Source: Citrobacter amalonaticus
GTDB lineage: Bacteria > Pseudomonadota > Gammaproteobacteria > Enterobacterales > Enterobacteriaceae
DNA length: 64,000 nucleotides
Direction of reading: 5' to 3'
NCBI RefSeq assembly: GCF_001559075.2
Contig: NZ_CP014015.2
Coordinates: 3,100,001 to 3,164,000, forward strand
Position 1 is the first letter of the stretch. Each line of letters opens with the position of its first letter. The notes beneath the pieces are model-generated. The model did not search any database, had not been told where the DNA came from, and saw nothing but the letters and a program-made list of their open reading frames with translations. Below are positions 1 to 7,997 of this stretch, piece by piece. Both the position numbers and the translations under genes were made by a program.

Positions 1-601
1 CGGTTTTTGTGGCGATCCAGGCTGAGATGTAATAGCCTAGGGAGCCAAAGTGTCCCATCGCGATACCGCCGTCTTCAGTCACCTGTTTGGTATAACGCTG
101 GCCGATTGCCGGAGAAATGGCCGACCATGAGCCGAGCAAGAATCCGCCAATTAAAACCAACATCCAGCCGCGGAATTCCGCTGCCTGTAAGACCGCTGAA
201 AACAGGCACGCCAGAAAGAATGAGTGGTGGCCGGTCAGAAAGATATATTTGTACTTGGTACAGCGAGCAATAATGAGGTTAAAAATAAAACCTAACAGCA
301 AAATACTCATGGTTTCCACACCCAGAACTTTCTGCGCGACGGAAACAATAGCCTCGTTGTTAGGAATTACGCCGCGAATATTAAATCCGGCTTCGATAAT
401 TCCGCCAAGCGGGTTCAGGTTGGCAACGATAACACCAGCACCTGCGCTTAACATTAAATACCCTAAAATAGGCTTTAAGGTACCGGTGAGTAATTTATTC
501 CCTGGAGAGCGCAGCGCCACTAAACCGACAAATGCGATAATCCCCATCAGGAATGCGGGTTGGCTAAAGATTTCTGATAAGAAACTAAGAATAGCCTGCA
601 T
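1..601 (-). CDS. PTS ascorbate-type (UlaA/SgaT-like) IIC permease, partial
   Basis: This is the membrane permease of a sugar or sugar-acid phosphotransferase system, cut by the left edge; only the first 200 residues are present. The N-terminus (MQAILSFLSEIF) leads into alternating hydrophobic helices with loops such as TGHHSFFLACLFS and SAISPAIGQRY, which resemble the UlaA/SgaT family. It is the third gene of an operon in the order IIA, IIB, IIC, starting 20 bases after the IIB stop. An AGGGAACGATC stretch before the ATG supplies the ribosome site. The family imports L-ascorbate or related acids and phosphorylates them with IIB and IIA. The real substrate cannot be told from this fragment, and no catabolic enzyme is visible in the window. 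Confidence 0.85.
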   Translation of the reverse strand, partial: MQAILSFLSEIFSQPAFLMGIIAFVGLVALRSPGNKLLTGTLKPILGYLMLSAGAGVIVANLNPLGGIIEAGFNIRGVIPNNEAIVSVAQKVLGVETMSILLLGFIFNLIIARCTKYKYIFLTGHHSFFLACLFSAVLQAAEFRGWMLVLIGGFLLGSWSAISPAIGQRYTKQVTEDGGIAMGHFGSLGYYISAWIATKT

Positions 602-621
602 GATCGTTCCCTCAATAATGA

Positions 622-909
622 TTAAGAGTGAGTTGCAGCAATTTTGGTCAGTGCCTCGGTAATATCTTCAGCAATTTTTGCTTTATGCACGTAGCTACGA
701 ATAATGGCGACGTTACAGTGCGCAGGAAACTGGTTTGCCAGCTCTTTAATCGTGACATAAAGATCGGCTTTTTCGCCTACGGCGTTAGCGAAATCAACGG
801 AAGCAACGTCGGCTTTGATACCTAATTCATCACATATTTTTTTGACATTATTCGCAGCCATTAATGAACTGCCAATACCGTTACCACAAACCGTTCTGAT
901 AACTAACAT
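622..909 (-). CDS. PTS IIB subunit, ascorbate/lactose-type
   Basis: This 95-residue cytoplasmic phosphocarrier carries phosphate from IIA to the incoming substrate. The P-loop-like motif VCGNGIGSS puts the phosphorylated cysteine at residue 8, as in UlaB and other IIB proteins of this superfamily. It lies 5 bases after IIA and 20 before IIC, so the three are surely one transcript. The length matches the family (about 95-105 residues). The family is clear from the motif and context; the substrate is not known. Confidence 0.88.
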   Translation of the reverse strand: MLVIRTVCGNGIGSSLMAANNVKKICDELGIKADVASVDFANAVGEKADLYVTIKELANQFPAHCNVAIIRSYVHKAKIAEDITEALTKIAATHS

Positions 910-914
910 AATGA

Positions 915-1358
915 CTACTCCATTTGTTTTTGGATGAAATGTAATACTGAATTAATGTCATTTTCCTGCTGAAGAAAGGTCACAATATCGGACTCAATCA
1001 GTGAGGCGATCAGCTGGATCATTTTTATATGGCTATCGGCATCCGCGCCTGCGATGGCGATGATGACGTTAACCGGATCAAACTCCTCATGGCCAAAGGC
1101 GAACGGTTGTTGACTGGTGACTAAAGAAAATCCGGTCAGCAATGCGCCTTTTTCTGGCCGGGCATGGGGCATCGCCAGGCCATAGTCGATAACAATGGCG
1201 GAGCCGAAATCCCGGTAGACCTTAACCATTTCACTGACATATTCCGGGCGACAAATATTTTGCCGGACCAGTAACGAGCCAGCCAGTTCGATAGCCTGCT
1301 CGGGGCTGGAAATATTCTGCTTAAGCGTAATCAGTCCAGGGTTAAAAATAATGTCCAT
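915..1358 (-). CDS. PTS IIA subunit, fructose/ascorbate-type
   Basis: This 147-residue IIA phosphocarrier takes phosphate from HPr. The active-site histidine is about residue 65, in the motif YGLAMPHARPEKGA, typical of UlaC and the mannitol/fructose-type IIA domain. I chose the ATG at 1358 because AAGGA lies 7 bases before it. An ATG directly in front (1361) and one further upstream (1436) are possible but have poorer spacing. It is the first gene of the operon, with a long upstream gap of about 460 bases holding CRP-like sites. No regulator gene is visible next to it, so one may lie beyond the left edge. Confidence 0.88.
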   Translation of the reverse strand: MDIIFNPGLITLKQNISSPEQAIELAGSLLVRQNICRPEYVSEMVKVYRDFGSAIVIDYGLAMPHARPEKGALLTGFSLVTSQQPFAFGHEEFDPVNVIIAIAGADADSHIKMIQLIASLIESDIVTFLQQENDINSVLHFIQKQME

Positions 1359-1779
1359 CATCCGATCCTTAATGCGTTCATATTCCTGAACGTGATCATG
1401 GCCAAATATAGCAACAAAAATTATGGGACAGATCACATATGGATTTTTAAATGTTGAAGCCGATCACACCAGGGGAATGTTGGCGTTATTTTGTCGACAA
1501 ACGATTTATTTTTTATGTTGTTTTATATCAATGAGTTAGATTGTGTCTTTTTTGCGCGGAAGAAACAGAACGTAAAGATAAACCGTCAAATGTCTGAATT
1601 TAAAATGAAGGAATGCGATTTTTATCACAAATAATGGGGTGTTTTTTTTACAAAGTTTGAACAAGTTGGCAAAAATCAGGCTGGAAGGCGATTTTACTCA
1701 TTGATGACATCAATATTTGTATGGCGGTGCGTTAAAAAGGTGTTGCGAGATGGTAGGGGCTGGCGGTCAGAAAACAAAA
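1359..1779. other. Long AT-rich intergenic region upstream of the PTS operon
   Basis: About 420 bases with no convincing gene lie between the PTS operon start and the tsaA terminator. The stretch 1480-1700 is AT-rich. Three places resemble CRP half-sites or full sites read on the minus strand: 1614-1629 (TGTGA-N6-TCGCA), 1453-1470 (TGTGA then TCAAC) and 1422-1440. No clear sigma-70 promoter stands out. Its length and composition suggest a regulated promoter region with more than one protein site. This is inference. Confidence 0.5.
1614..1629 (-). promoter_or_regulatory. Candidate CRP site upstream of the PTS operon
   Basis: On the minus strand the sequence reads TGTGA-TAAAAA-TCGCA, a 9-of-10 match to the CRP core TGTGA-N6-TCACA. 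It lies about 255 bases before the chosen IIA start, so it would need a distant promoter or a long leader. Catabolite control is usual for PTS operons of this kind. Its role here is inferred. Confidence 0.5.
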
Positions 1780-1780
1780 A

Positions 1781-1804
1781 AGGCTCGCCGTGGCGAGCCT
1801 TTTC
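1781..1804. terminator. Bidirectional terminator after tsaA
   Basis: AGGCTCGCC pairs with GGCGAGCCT, with A-rich sequence on the left and TTTCTTT on the right. It can therefore stop transcription in both directions. It serves tsaA, whose stop is at 1820. Confidence 0.8.
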
Positions 1805-1819
1805 TTTAATTCATGCCGA

Positions 1820-2422
1820 TTACAGGCTGGAGACGTTTTCGGTCAGGTATTTTGCAACGCCGTCCGGAGAGGCGTTCATACCTTCTTTGCCTTTTTCCCA
1901 CTGTGCCGGGCAAACTTCACCGTGCTCTTCGTGGAACTGCAGCGCGTCAACCATACGCAGCATTTCGTCGATGTTACGGCCCAGCGGCAGGTCGTTAACC
2001 ACCTGGTGGCGAACCACGCCGTTTGCGTCGATCAGGAAAGAACCACGCAGCGCAACGCCCGCTTCCGGATGTTCGATGCCATAGGCTTTCTGAATTTCAC
2101 GCTTAACGTCAGCAACCATTGCGTATTTCACTGCACCGATGCCGCCTTTGTCGACAGGGGTGTTACGCCATGCGTTGTGGACGAATTCTGAGTCAAAAGA
2201 AACGCCAACCACTTCAACGCCGCGCTTCTGGAATTCTTCATAACGTTTGTCGAACGCGATCAGTTCAGACGGGCAAACGAAAGTGAAATCCATTGGCCAG
2301 AAGAACAGAACGGTCGCTTTGCCGTTGGTGTGCTGTTTGAAATTGAAGTTCTCAACAATCTCACCGCTACCGAGTACCGCAGCTGCTGTGAAATCCGGAG
2401 CCTGACGAGTCACCAGTACCAT
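1820..2422 (-). CDS. tsaA: Typical 2-Cys peroxiredoxin (TsaA/AhpC type)
   Basis: This 200-residue thiol peroxidase reduces hydrogen peroxide and alkyl hydroperoxides in the cytoplasm. The peroxidatic cysteine is residue 50 in FTFVCPSE, and the resolving cysteine is about residue 171 in GEVCPAQW, so it is a typical two-cysteine enzyme. A GGIG segment is present. The ATG at 2422 is preceded by CAGGAG at good spacing; an upstream in-frame extension to 2497 would run into the promoter. It is not the AhpC of the ahpCF operon, and no AhpF-like reductase lies nearby. A homologue sits at the same place, beside acpH, in Salmonella as I recall. Confidence 0.92.
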   Translation of the reverse strand: MVLVTRQAPDFTAAAVLGSGEIVENFNFKQHTNGKATVLFFWPMDFTFVCPSELIAFDKRYEEFQKRGVEVVGVSFDSEFVHNAWRNTPVDKGGIGAVKYAMVADVKREIQKAYGIEHPEAGVALRGSFLIDANGVVRHQVVNDLPLGRNIDEMLRMVDALQFHEEHGEVCPAQWEKGKEGMNASPDGVAKYLTENVSSL

Positions 2423-2468
2423 ATTATTCTCCTGCAAAGTTAAGGGTTTTTGGAACGCAACGCGGGCC

Positions 2469-2497
2469 AGTATAGAAGGTGATGGCGAATATGACAA
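2469..2497 (-). promoter_or_regulatory. Sigma-70 promoter of tsaA
   Basis: Read on the minus strand, TTGTCA (2497-2492) and TATACT (2474-2469) are separated by exactly 17 bases. Transcription should start near 2462, about 40 bases before the tsaA ATG. I did not find a clear OxyR site. Confidence 0.75.
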
Positions 2498-2549
2498 AGA
2501 GGCGCTGACAATCGTTCAGTGAGCTTTTACCTATCAATATTCTCAGTAG

Positions 2550-2608
2550 CCCCGGTAAGCGAAAGCACCACCGGACAAATCGCCGGAGGGCGGCCTTGCC
2601 GTATCCGG
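2550..2608. repeat. BIME: two facing REP units
   Basis: Two REP-like palindromic units lie back to back between tsaA and acpH. The first (2550-2574) is of the CCCGGTAAGC...CCACCGG kind and the second (2583-2608) of the CCGGAGGGCGG...TATCCGG kind. Such units are common between enterobacterial genes and can stabilise upstream mRNA or bind gyrase or IHF. Confidence 0.7.
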
Positions 2609-2627
2609 TCGACTGATCCAGCCGGTA

Positions 2628-3209
2628 TCAGAGCGTTTTCTGCCTGGCTTGTTCCATCATCCGTGGGTAAAACCGCCAGAAACGCGCTTCCAGCGCATCG
2701 TAATGGTTGTCCAGGTCGTACCAGGAGTCGCGGAGCGCATCCAGACGTGGACGACGGCTTGCCATCCCGTTCAATACGTTCTGGATAAAATCCATATCGC
2801 GATAGCGCTCCAGCCACTTTTCCGACCACAGGTAATCGTTCAGATTGACAAAGCGCGGCGGTGAATCGGGCAGAATGGTGGAGACCTGGGCGTGGGCATA
2901 GCCGACAAAGGCCTGTAGCGGAAACTCAGGGGAAATGTGTGCCCAATGACGCGAGAGGAAATGATCCCACATTACGTCCAGCGTAATCGGCGCAACGCGA
3001 CGGGTTTCGCGACGAAACCACTCTCGCGCCTCGCGGACTTCCGGCAGGTTATCAGTCATCACGTCTATACGACGGTGCATCAGAATGCCGTCCACGATGT
3101 CTGGTGGATAGTGTGATTCCGGGTTTCCGCGGACAAAATCGGCCAGCAGATTACCGGAAAGCGAACTATCAGCGAGATGGGCTAAATGCAGGTGAGCCAG
3201 AAAATTCAT
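2628..3209 (-). CDS. acpH: Acyl carrier protein phosphodiesterase
   Basis: This 193-residue cytoplasmic enzyme removes the 4'-phosphopantetheine prosthetic group from holo-ACP. The protein begins MNFLAHLHLAHLA, the hallmark start of AcpH (formerly YajB). It continues with conserved acidic and histidine-rich segments (LLADFVRG, LMHRRIDVMTD, WDHFLSRHW) that fit the HD-like metal-dependent fold. I chose the ATG at 3209; an in-frame GTG six bases earlier sits closer to AAGGA and cannot be excluded. The start abuts an ERIC-like repeat. It is the usual neighbour of queA, here divergently transcribed. Confidence 0.92.
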   Translation of the reverse strand: MNFLAHLHLAHLADSSLSGNLLADFVRGNPESHYPPDIVDGILMHRRIDVMTDNLPEVREAREWFRRETRRVAPITLDVMWDHFLSRHWAHISPEFPLQAFVGYAHAQVSTILPDSPPRFVNLNDYLWSEKWLERYRDMDFIQNVLNGMASRRPRLDALRDSWYDLDNHYDALEARFWRFYPRMMEQARQKTL

Positions 3210-3214
3210 ATACA

Positions 3215-3405
3215 CTTCATCCTTCGAACTGCCTCTTTGTTGGCTGATGAGTTACTCGCCTCATCCATGAGACTCGCCCTTACTGACCGCCGCTTCGCGA
3301 CGTTCAAATCTGTTCCCTACAGATTTGCCACTCACTCTTGTGACTGGCTTGTGCAAGCGCCTGGGGCTCACTCAGTTGCCGCCTCGATGCATCTTGAATG
3401 ATTTT
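3215..3405. repeat. ERIC-like element with internal insertion
   Basis: The right part (about 3345-3405: CTTGTGCAAGCGCCTGGGG then CTCACTCAGTTGCCGCCTCG) matches the ERIC core and arm. The left part (about 3217-3262: CTTCGAACTGCCTC, TTGGCTG, ACTCGC) resembles the other arm. Between them is roughly 70-90 bases of extra sequence, including a perfect hairpin (AAATCTGT at 3306-3313, ACAGATTT at 3319-3326, five-base loop). ERIC elements with an insertion in the middle are known from other enterics. The exact borders are approximate. Confidence 0.6.
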
Positions 3406-3504
3406 GTGTATAGGTTATGTGATTTATCCTGAGGGGTAAAGGTTGCAGGGAGCGCGCCCCGGCACTAGACTACCCGCCTCTTATTTTTAGTCTGAGTCAG
3501 TGTC

Positions 3505-4575
3505 ATGCGCGTTGCCGATTTTTCCTTTGAATTACCTGAATCCCTGATTGCCCACTACCCGCAGCCGGAGCGCAGTCGCTGCCGTTTGCTGTCGCTGGAC
3601 GGGCCGACGGGCGCGCTAACGCATGGCACTTTCACCGACTTGCTCGATAAGCTCAACCCTGGCGATCTGTTGGTCTTTAATAATACCCGCGTGATCCCGG
3701 CGCGCCTGTTTGGGCGTAAAGCCAGCGGCGGCAAGATTGAAGTTCTCGTTGAACGCATGCTGGATGATAAACGCATCCTCGCACATATTCGCGCCTCCAA
3801 GGCGCCGAAACCGGGCGCAGAACTGCTGCTTGGCGATGACGAAAGCATCAATGCGACGATGACGGCCCGCCACGGCGCGCTGTTTGAAGTCGAATTTAAC
3901 GACACGCGTCCGGTACTGGATATTCTCAATGCCATTGGTCACATGCCGCTGCCGCCGTATATCGACCGCCCGGATGAAGACGCCGATCGCGAGCTTTACC
4001 AGACGGTGTACAGCGAAAAGCCCGGCGCCGTTGCCGCACCAACGGCGGGCCTGCACTTTGACGAACTGCTGCTGGAAAAACTGCGCGAGAAAGGTATCGA
4101 GATGGTGTTTGTGACGCTGCACGTCGGCGCAGGGACATTCCAGCCGGTGCGGGTGGATACCATTGAAGATCACATCATGCACTCCGAATATGCGGAAGTG
4201 CCGCAAGAGGTGGTAGATGCGGTGCTGGCGGCGAAAGCGCGCGGTAACCGGGTGATTGCGGTGGGCACGACCTCAGTGCGTTCTCTGGAGAGCGCGGCGC
4301 AGGCGGCGAAGAACGTGCTCATTGAACCGTTCTTTGGCGACACACAAATCTTCATCTATCCAGGTTATCAATACAAAGTGATCGATGCGCTGGTGACCAA
4401 CTTCCATCTGCCTGAATCGACATTGATTATGCTGGTCTCGGCGTTTGCCGGTTATCAGCATACGATGAACGCTTACAAGGCTGCGGTAGAACAAAATTAT
4501 CGCTTTTTTAGCTACGGGGACGCGATGTTTATCACGTACAATCCGCAAGCTTTGAATGAACGCGTTGGGGAATAA
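3505..4575 (+). CDS. queA: S-adenosylmethionine:tRNA ribosyltransferase-isomerase
   Basis: This 356-residue enzyme transfers and isomerises the ribosyl part of SAM onto preQ1 in tRNA, giving epoxyqueuosine at position 34. The sequence opens MRVADFSFELPESLIAHYPQPER, and carries VFNNTRVIPARLFGRK, EVLVER, GAVAAPTAGLHF and VTLHVGAGTFQPV, all recognisable QueA segments. It is first in a queA-tgt-yajC-secD-secF run. The next gene, tgt, starts 54 bases downstream and carries out the preceding step of the same pathway. The length is the usual one. Confidence is high. Confidence 0.97.
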   Translation: MRVADFSFELPESLIAHYPQPERSRCRLLSLDGPTGALTHGTFTDLLDKLNPGDLLVFNNTRVIPARLFGRKASGGKIEVLVERMLDDKRILAHIRASKAPKPGAELLLGDDESINATMTARHGALFEVEFNDTRPVLDILNAIGHMPLPPYIDRPDEDADRELYQTVYSEKPGAVAAPTAGLHFDELLLEKLREKGIEMVFVTLHVGAGTFQPVRVDTIEDHIMHSEYAEVPQEVVDAVLAAKARGNRVIAVGTTSVRSLESAAQAAKNVLIEPFFGDTQIFIYPGYQYKVIDALVTNFHLPESTLIMLVSAFAGYQHTMNAYKAAVEQNYRFFSYGDAMFITYNPQALNERVGE

Positions 4576-4629
4576 ATCCGCAGCGCTGGTTGACACGTTG
4601 GACTGTTTTTCTGACGTACTGGAGAAAAA

Positions 4630-5757
4630 ATGAAATTCGAACTGGATACCACCGACGGTCGCGCCCGCCGTGGCCGCCTGGTGTTTGATCGCGGCGTAGT
4701 GGAAACGCCTGCTTTTATGCCTGTGGGCACCTATGGCACCGTTAAGGGCATGACGCCGGAAGAAGTTGAAGCGACCGGCGCGCAAATTATCCTCGGTAAT
4801 ACCTTTCATCTCTGGCTGCGTCCAGGCCAGGAGATCATGAAGCTGCATGGCGACCTGCATGATTTCATGCAGTGGAAAGGACCGATTCTGACGGACTCCG
4901 GCGGTTTCCAGGTTTTCAGCCTGGGCGATATCCGTAAGATCACCGAACAGGGCGTGCACTTCCGTAATCCGATCAACGGCGATCCGATTTTCCTTGATCC
5001 AGAAAAGTCGATGGAGATTCAGTACGATCTCGGTTCCGATATTGTCATGATTTTTGACGAATGCACGCCGTACCCGGCGGACTGGGACTATGCTAAACGA
5101 TCGATGGAGATGTCACTGCGCTGGGCGAAGCGTAGCCGCGACCGTTTTGACGGTCTGGGCAACAAAAATGCGCTTTTTGGCATCATCCAGGGCAGTGTTT
5201 ACGAAGATTTACGTGATATCTCTGTGAAAGGTCTGGTAGAGATTGGCTTTGATGGCTACGCTGTCGGCGGTCTGGCTGTGGGTGAGCCAAAGGAAGATAT
5301 GCATCGCATCCTCGAGCATGTTTGCCCGCAAATTCCGGCAGATAAACCACGGTACCTGATGGGCGTCGGTAAACCTGAAGATCTGGTTGAAGGCGTGCGT
5401 CGCGGTATCGATATGTTTGACTGCGTGATGCCAACTCGCAATGCGCGTAATGGTCACCTGTTCGTGACCGATGGCGTGGTGAAAATTCGCAATGCGAAGC
5501 ATAAGAGCGATACCAGCCCACTCGATGCTGAGTGTGATTGCTACACCTGTCGCAATTATTCACGTGCCTACTTGCATCATCTTGATCGTTGCAACGAAAT
5601 ATTGGGCGCGCGACTCAACACGATTCATAACCTGCGTTACTACCAGCGTTTGATGGCGGGTTTACGCAAGGCTATTGAAGAGGGTAAATTAGAGAGCTTC
5701 GTGACCGATTTTTACCAACGTCAGGGTCGACCGGTTCCACCTTTGAACGTTGATTAA
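4630..5757 (+). CDS. tgt: tRNA-guanine transglycosylase
   Basis: This 375-residue zinc enzyme exchanges guanine 34 of GUN-anticodon tRNAs for preQ1. Asp89 in LTDSGGFQ is the expected proton acceptor, and GGLAVGE and VMPTRNARNG are the usual substrate and catalytic segments. The zinc site is CDCYTC near residue 302 with a downstream histidine. GGAGA lies 6 bases before the ATG. It is co-transcribed with queA and followed 22 bases later by yajC. The length equals that of the E. coli enzyme. Confidence 0.98.
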   Translation: MKFELDTTDGRARRGRLVFDRGVVETPAFMPVGTYGTVKGMTPEEVEATGAQIILGNTFHLWLRPGQEIMKLHGDLHDFMQWKGPILTDSGGFQVFSLGDIRKITEQGVHFRNPINGDPIFLDPEKSMEIQYDLGSDIVMIFDECTPYPADWDYAKRSMEMSLRWAKRSRDRFDGLGNKNALFGIIQGSVYEDLRDISVKGLVEIGFDGYAVGGLAVGEPKEDMHRILEHVCPQIPADKPRYLMGVGKPEDLVEGVRRGIDMFDCVMPTRNARNGHLFVTDGVVKIRNAKHKSDTSPLDAECDCYTCRNYSRAYLHHLDRCNEILGARLNTIHNLRYYQRLMAGLRKAIEEGKLESFVTDFYQRQGRPVPPLNVD

Positions 5758-5779
5758 TTTTAATAATGAGGGAATTTGA

Positions 5780-6112
5780 ATGAGCTTTTTTATTTCTGAT
5801 GCGGTAGCGGCAACAGGTGCTCCGGCGCAGGGCAGCCCGATGTCTCTGATTCTGATGCTGGTGGTGTTTGGTCTGATTTTCTATTTTATGATCCTGCGTC
5901 CACAGCAGAAGCGCACCAAAGAGCATAAAAACCTGATGGCCTCCATCGCGAAAGGTGATGAAGTCCTGACTAACGGTGGCCTGGTAGGCCGAGTGACCAA
6001 AGTTGCTGAATCTGGTTACATCGCTATCGCACTGAACGATACCACTGAAGTGGTTATCAAACGTGACTTCGTAGCTGCCGTTCTGCCGAAAGGCACCATG
6101 AAGGCGCTGTAA
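5780..6112 (+). CDS. yajC: Sec translocon accessory subunit YajC
   Basis: This 110-residue inner-membrane protein joins SecD and SecF in the holotranslocon. It has a short N-terminal periplasmic piece, one strong membrane helix (about residues 20-38, LILMLVVFGLIFYFMILRP) and then a soluble cytoplasmic domain with QQKRTKEHKN and the conserved GDEVLTNGGLVGRV motif. TGAGGGA lies before the start. It lies 27 bases before secD in the same operon, the classical arrangement. Confidence 0.97.
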   Translation: MSFFISDAVAATGAPAQGSPMSLILMLVVFGLIFYFMILRPQQKRTKEHKNLMASIAKGDEVLTNGGLVGRVTKVAESGYIAIALNDTTEVVIKRDFVAAVLPKGTMKAL

Positions 6113-6139
6113 TAGTAACTTTTCCCTAAGGGAACTGCC

Positions 6140-7987
6140 GTGTTAAACCGTTATCCTTTGTGGAAGTACATCATGCTGATCGTCGTCATTGTCGTCGGTC
6201 TGCTGTATGCGCTTCCCAACCTGTATGGTGAGGATCCGGCCGTTCAAATCACTGGCGCGCGCGGTGTCGCCGCCAGTGAGCAAACGCTGATCCAGGTCCA
6301 GAATACGTTACAACAAGAAAAAATTACCGCTAAGTCTGTGGCACTGGAAGAGGGCGCGATTCTTGCGCGCTTCGACACCACCGACACCCAACTGCGCGCA
6401 CGTGAAGCGCTGGTGGACGTGCTGGGTGATAAATACGTCGTGGCGCTTAACCTTGCTCCGGCAACCCCGCGCTGGTTGGCGGCCATCAAAGCAGAACCGA
6501 TGAAACTCGGTCTTGACCTGCGTGGCGGCGTTCACTTCCTGATGGAAGTGGATATGGATACCGCGCTGGGGAAACTGCAGGAACAAAATATCGACAGCCT
6601 GCGCAGCGATCTGCGTACAGAAGGCATCCCGTATACTACCGTTCGTAAAGAAGACAATTACGGCCTGAGCATCAACTTCCGCGATGCCGACGCACGTGAT
6701 AAAGCGATTGCTTACCTCAGCAAGCGTCACCAGGATCTGGTGATCACAAGTCAGGGCAGTAATGCGCTGCGTGCGGTGATGACCGATGCGCGTCTGAGTG
6801 AAGCGCGTGAATACGCGGTACAACAGAACATCAACATCCTGCGTAACCGTGTGAACCAGTTGGGCGTCGCCGAACCGGTGGTACAACGCCAGGGCGCGGA
6901 TCGTATCGTGGTCGAGCTGCCGGGTATTCAGGATACGGCGCGTGCGAAAGAGATTCTCGGCGCGACAGCAACGCTGGAGTTCCGTCTGGTCAACACCAAC
7001 GTTGATCAGTCTGCGGCGGCTTCCGGTCGTGTGCCGGGCGATTCCGAAGTGAAACAGATGCGCGAAGGTCAGCCGGTTGTGCTGTACAAACGCGTCATCC
7101 TGACCGGTGACCATATCACTGACTCCACTTCCAGCCAGGACGAATACAACCAACCGCAGGTAAACATCTCGCTGGATAGCGCAGGTGGCAACATCATGTC
7201 TAACTTCACCAAGGACAATATCGGTAAACCGATGGCGACCCTGTTTGTGGAGTACAAAGACAGCGGTAAGAAAGACGCTAACGGTCGTGCGGTGCTGGTG
7301 AAACAGGAAGAGGTGATTAACATCGCCAACATCCAGTCTCGCTTGGGTAACAGCTTCCGTATTACCGGGATCAACAACCCGAACGAAGCGCGTCAGCTCT
7401 CTCTGCTGCTGCGTGCCGGTGCGCTGATTGCGCCAATTCAGATTGTTGAAGAACGGACCATCGGCCCAACCCTGGGGATGCAGAACATCAAGCAGGGTCT
7501 GGAAGCATGTCTGGCCGGTCTGGCGGTGTCCATCCTGTTCATGATTCTGTTCTATAAGAAATTTGGTCTGATTGCGACCAGCGCGCTGATTGCTAACCTG
7601 GTACTGATTGTCGGCATTATGTCGCTGCTGCCAGGGGCAACGCTGAGTATGCCGGGGATTGCGGGGATCGTCTTAACCCTTGCCGTCGCCGTCGATGCGA
7701 ACGTCCTGATCAACGAACGTATTAAAGAAGAGTTGAGTAACGGACGTTCGGTACAGCAGGCGATCAACGAAGGGTATGCTGGCGCCTTCAGTTCCATCTT
7801 TGATGCGAACATTACGACGCTGATTAAGGTCATTATCCTGTACGCCGTCGGCACCGGGGCAATTAAAGGGTTCGCGATTACTACCGGTATCGGTGTGGCG
7901 ACGTCGATGTTTACCGCGATCGTCGGTACTCGTGCCATCGTAAACCTGTTGTATGGCGGCAAGCGCGTCAAAAAGCTGTCAATCTGA
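6140..7987 (+). CDS. secD: Protein translocase subunit SecD
   Basis: This 615-residue inner-membrane protein uses the proton motive force with SecF to complete export through SecYEG. It has an N-terminal membrane helix (WKYIMLIVVIVVGLLYALP), a large periplasmic domain with the D1 motif LGLDLRGGVHFLMEVD (about residues 115-130), and a C-terminal block of five helices with the conserved VAVDANVLINERIKEEL. The start is a GTG with TAAGGGA upstream. An alternative start inside the first helix would break the membrane anchor. It lies 10 bases before secF. Confidence 0.97.
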   Translation: MLNRYPLWKYIMLIVVIVVGLLYALPNLYGEDPAVQITGARGVAASEQTLIQVQNTLQQEKITAKSVALEEGAILARFDTTDTQLRAREALVDVLGDKYVVALNLAPATPRWLAAIKAEPMKLGLDLRGGVHFLMEVDMDTALGKLQEQNIDSLRSDLRTEGIPYTTVRKEDNYGLSINFRDADARDKAIAYLSKRHQDLVITSQGSNALRAVMTDARLSEAREYAVQQNINILRNRVNQLGVAEPVVQRQGADRIVVELPGIQDTARAKEILGATATLEFRLVNTNVDQSAAASGRVPGDSEVKQMREGQPVVLYKRVILTGDHITDSTSSQDEYNQPQVNISLDSAGGNIMSNFTKDNIGKPMATLFVEYKDSGKKDANGRAVLVKQEEVINIANIQSRLGNSFRITGINNPNEARQLSLLLRAGALIAPIQIVEERTIGPTLGMQNIKQGLEACLAGLAVSILFMILFYKKFGLIATSALIANLVLIVGIMSLLPGATLSMPGIAGIVLTLAVAVDANVLINERIKEELSNGRSVQQAINEGYAGAFSSIFDANITTLIKVIILYAVGTGAIKGFAITTGIGVATSMFTAIVGTRAIVNLLYGGKRVKKLSI

Positions 7988-7997
7988 GGAGTGCGAA

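Noticed and set aside
117..662. 181-codon open frame on the plus strand
   Set aside because: It is antisense to the PTS IIC gene, whose minus-strand reading gives a clear membrane permease.
3186..3401. 71-codon open frame upstream of queA
   Set aside because: It coincides with the ERIC-like repeat; such repeats often hold chance frames.
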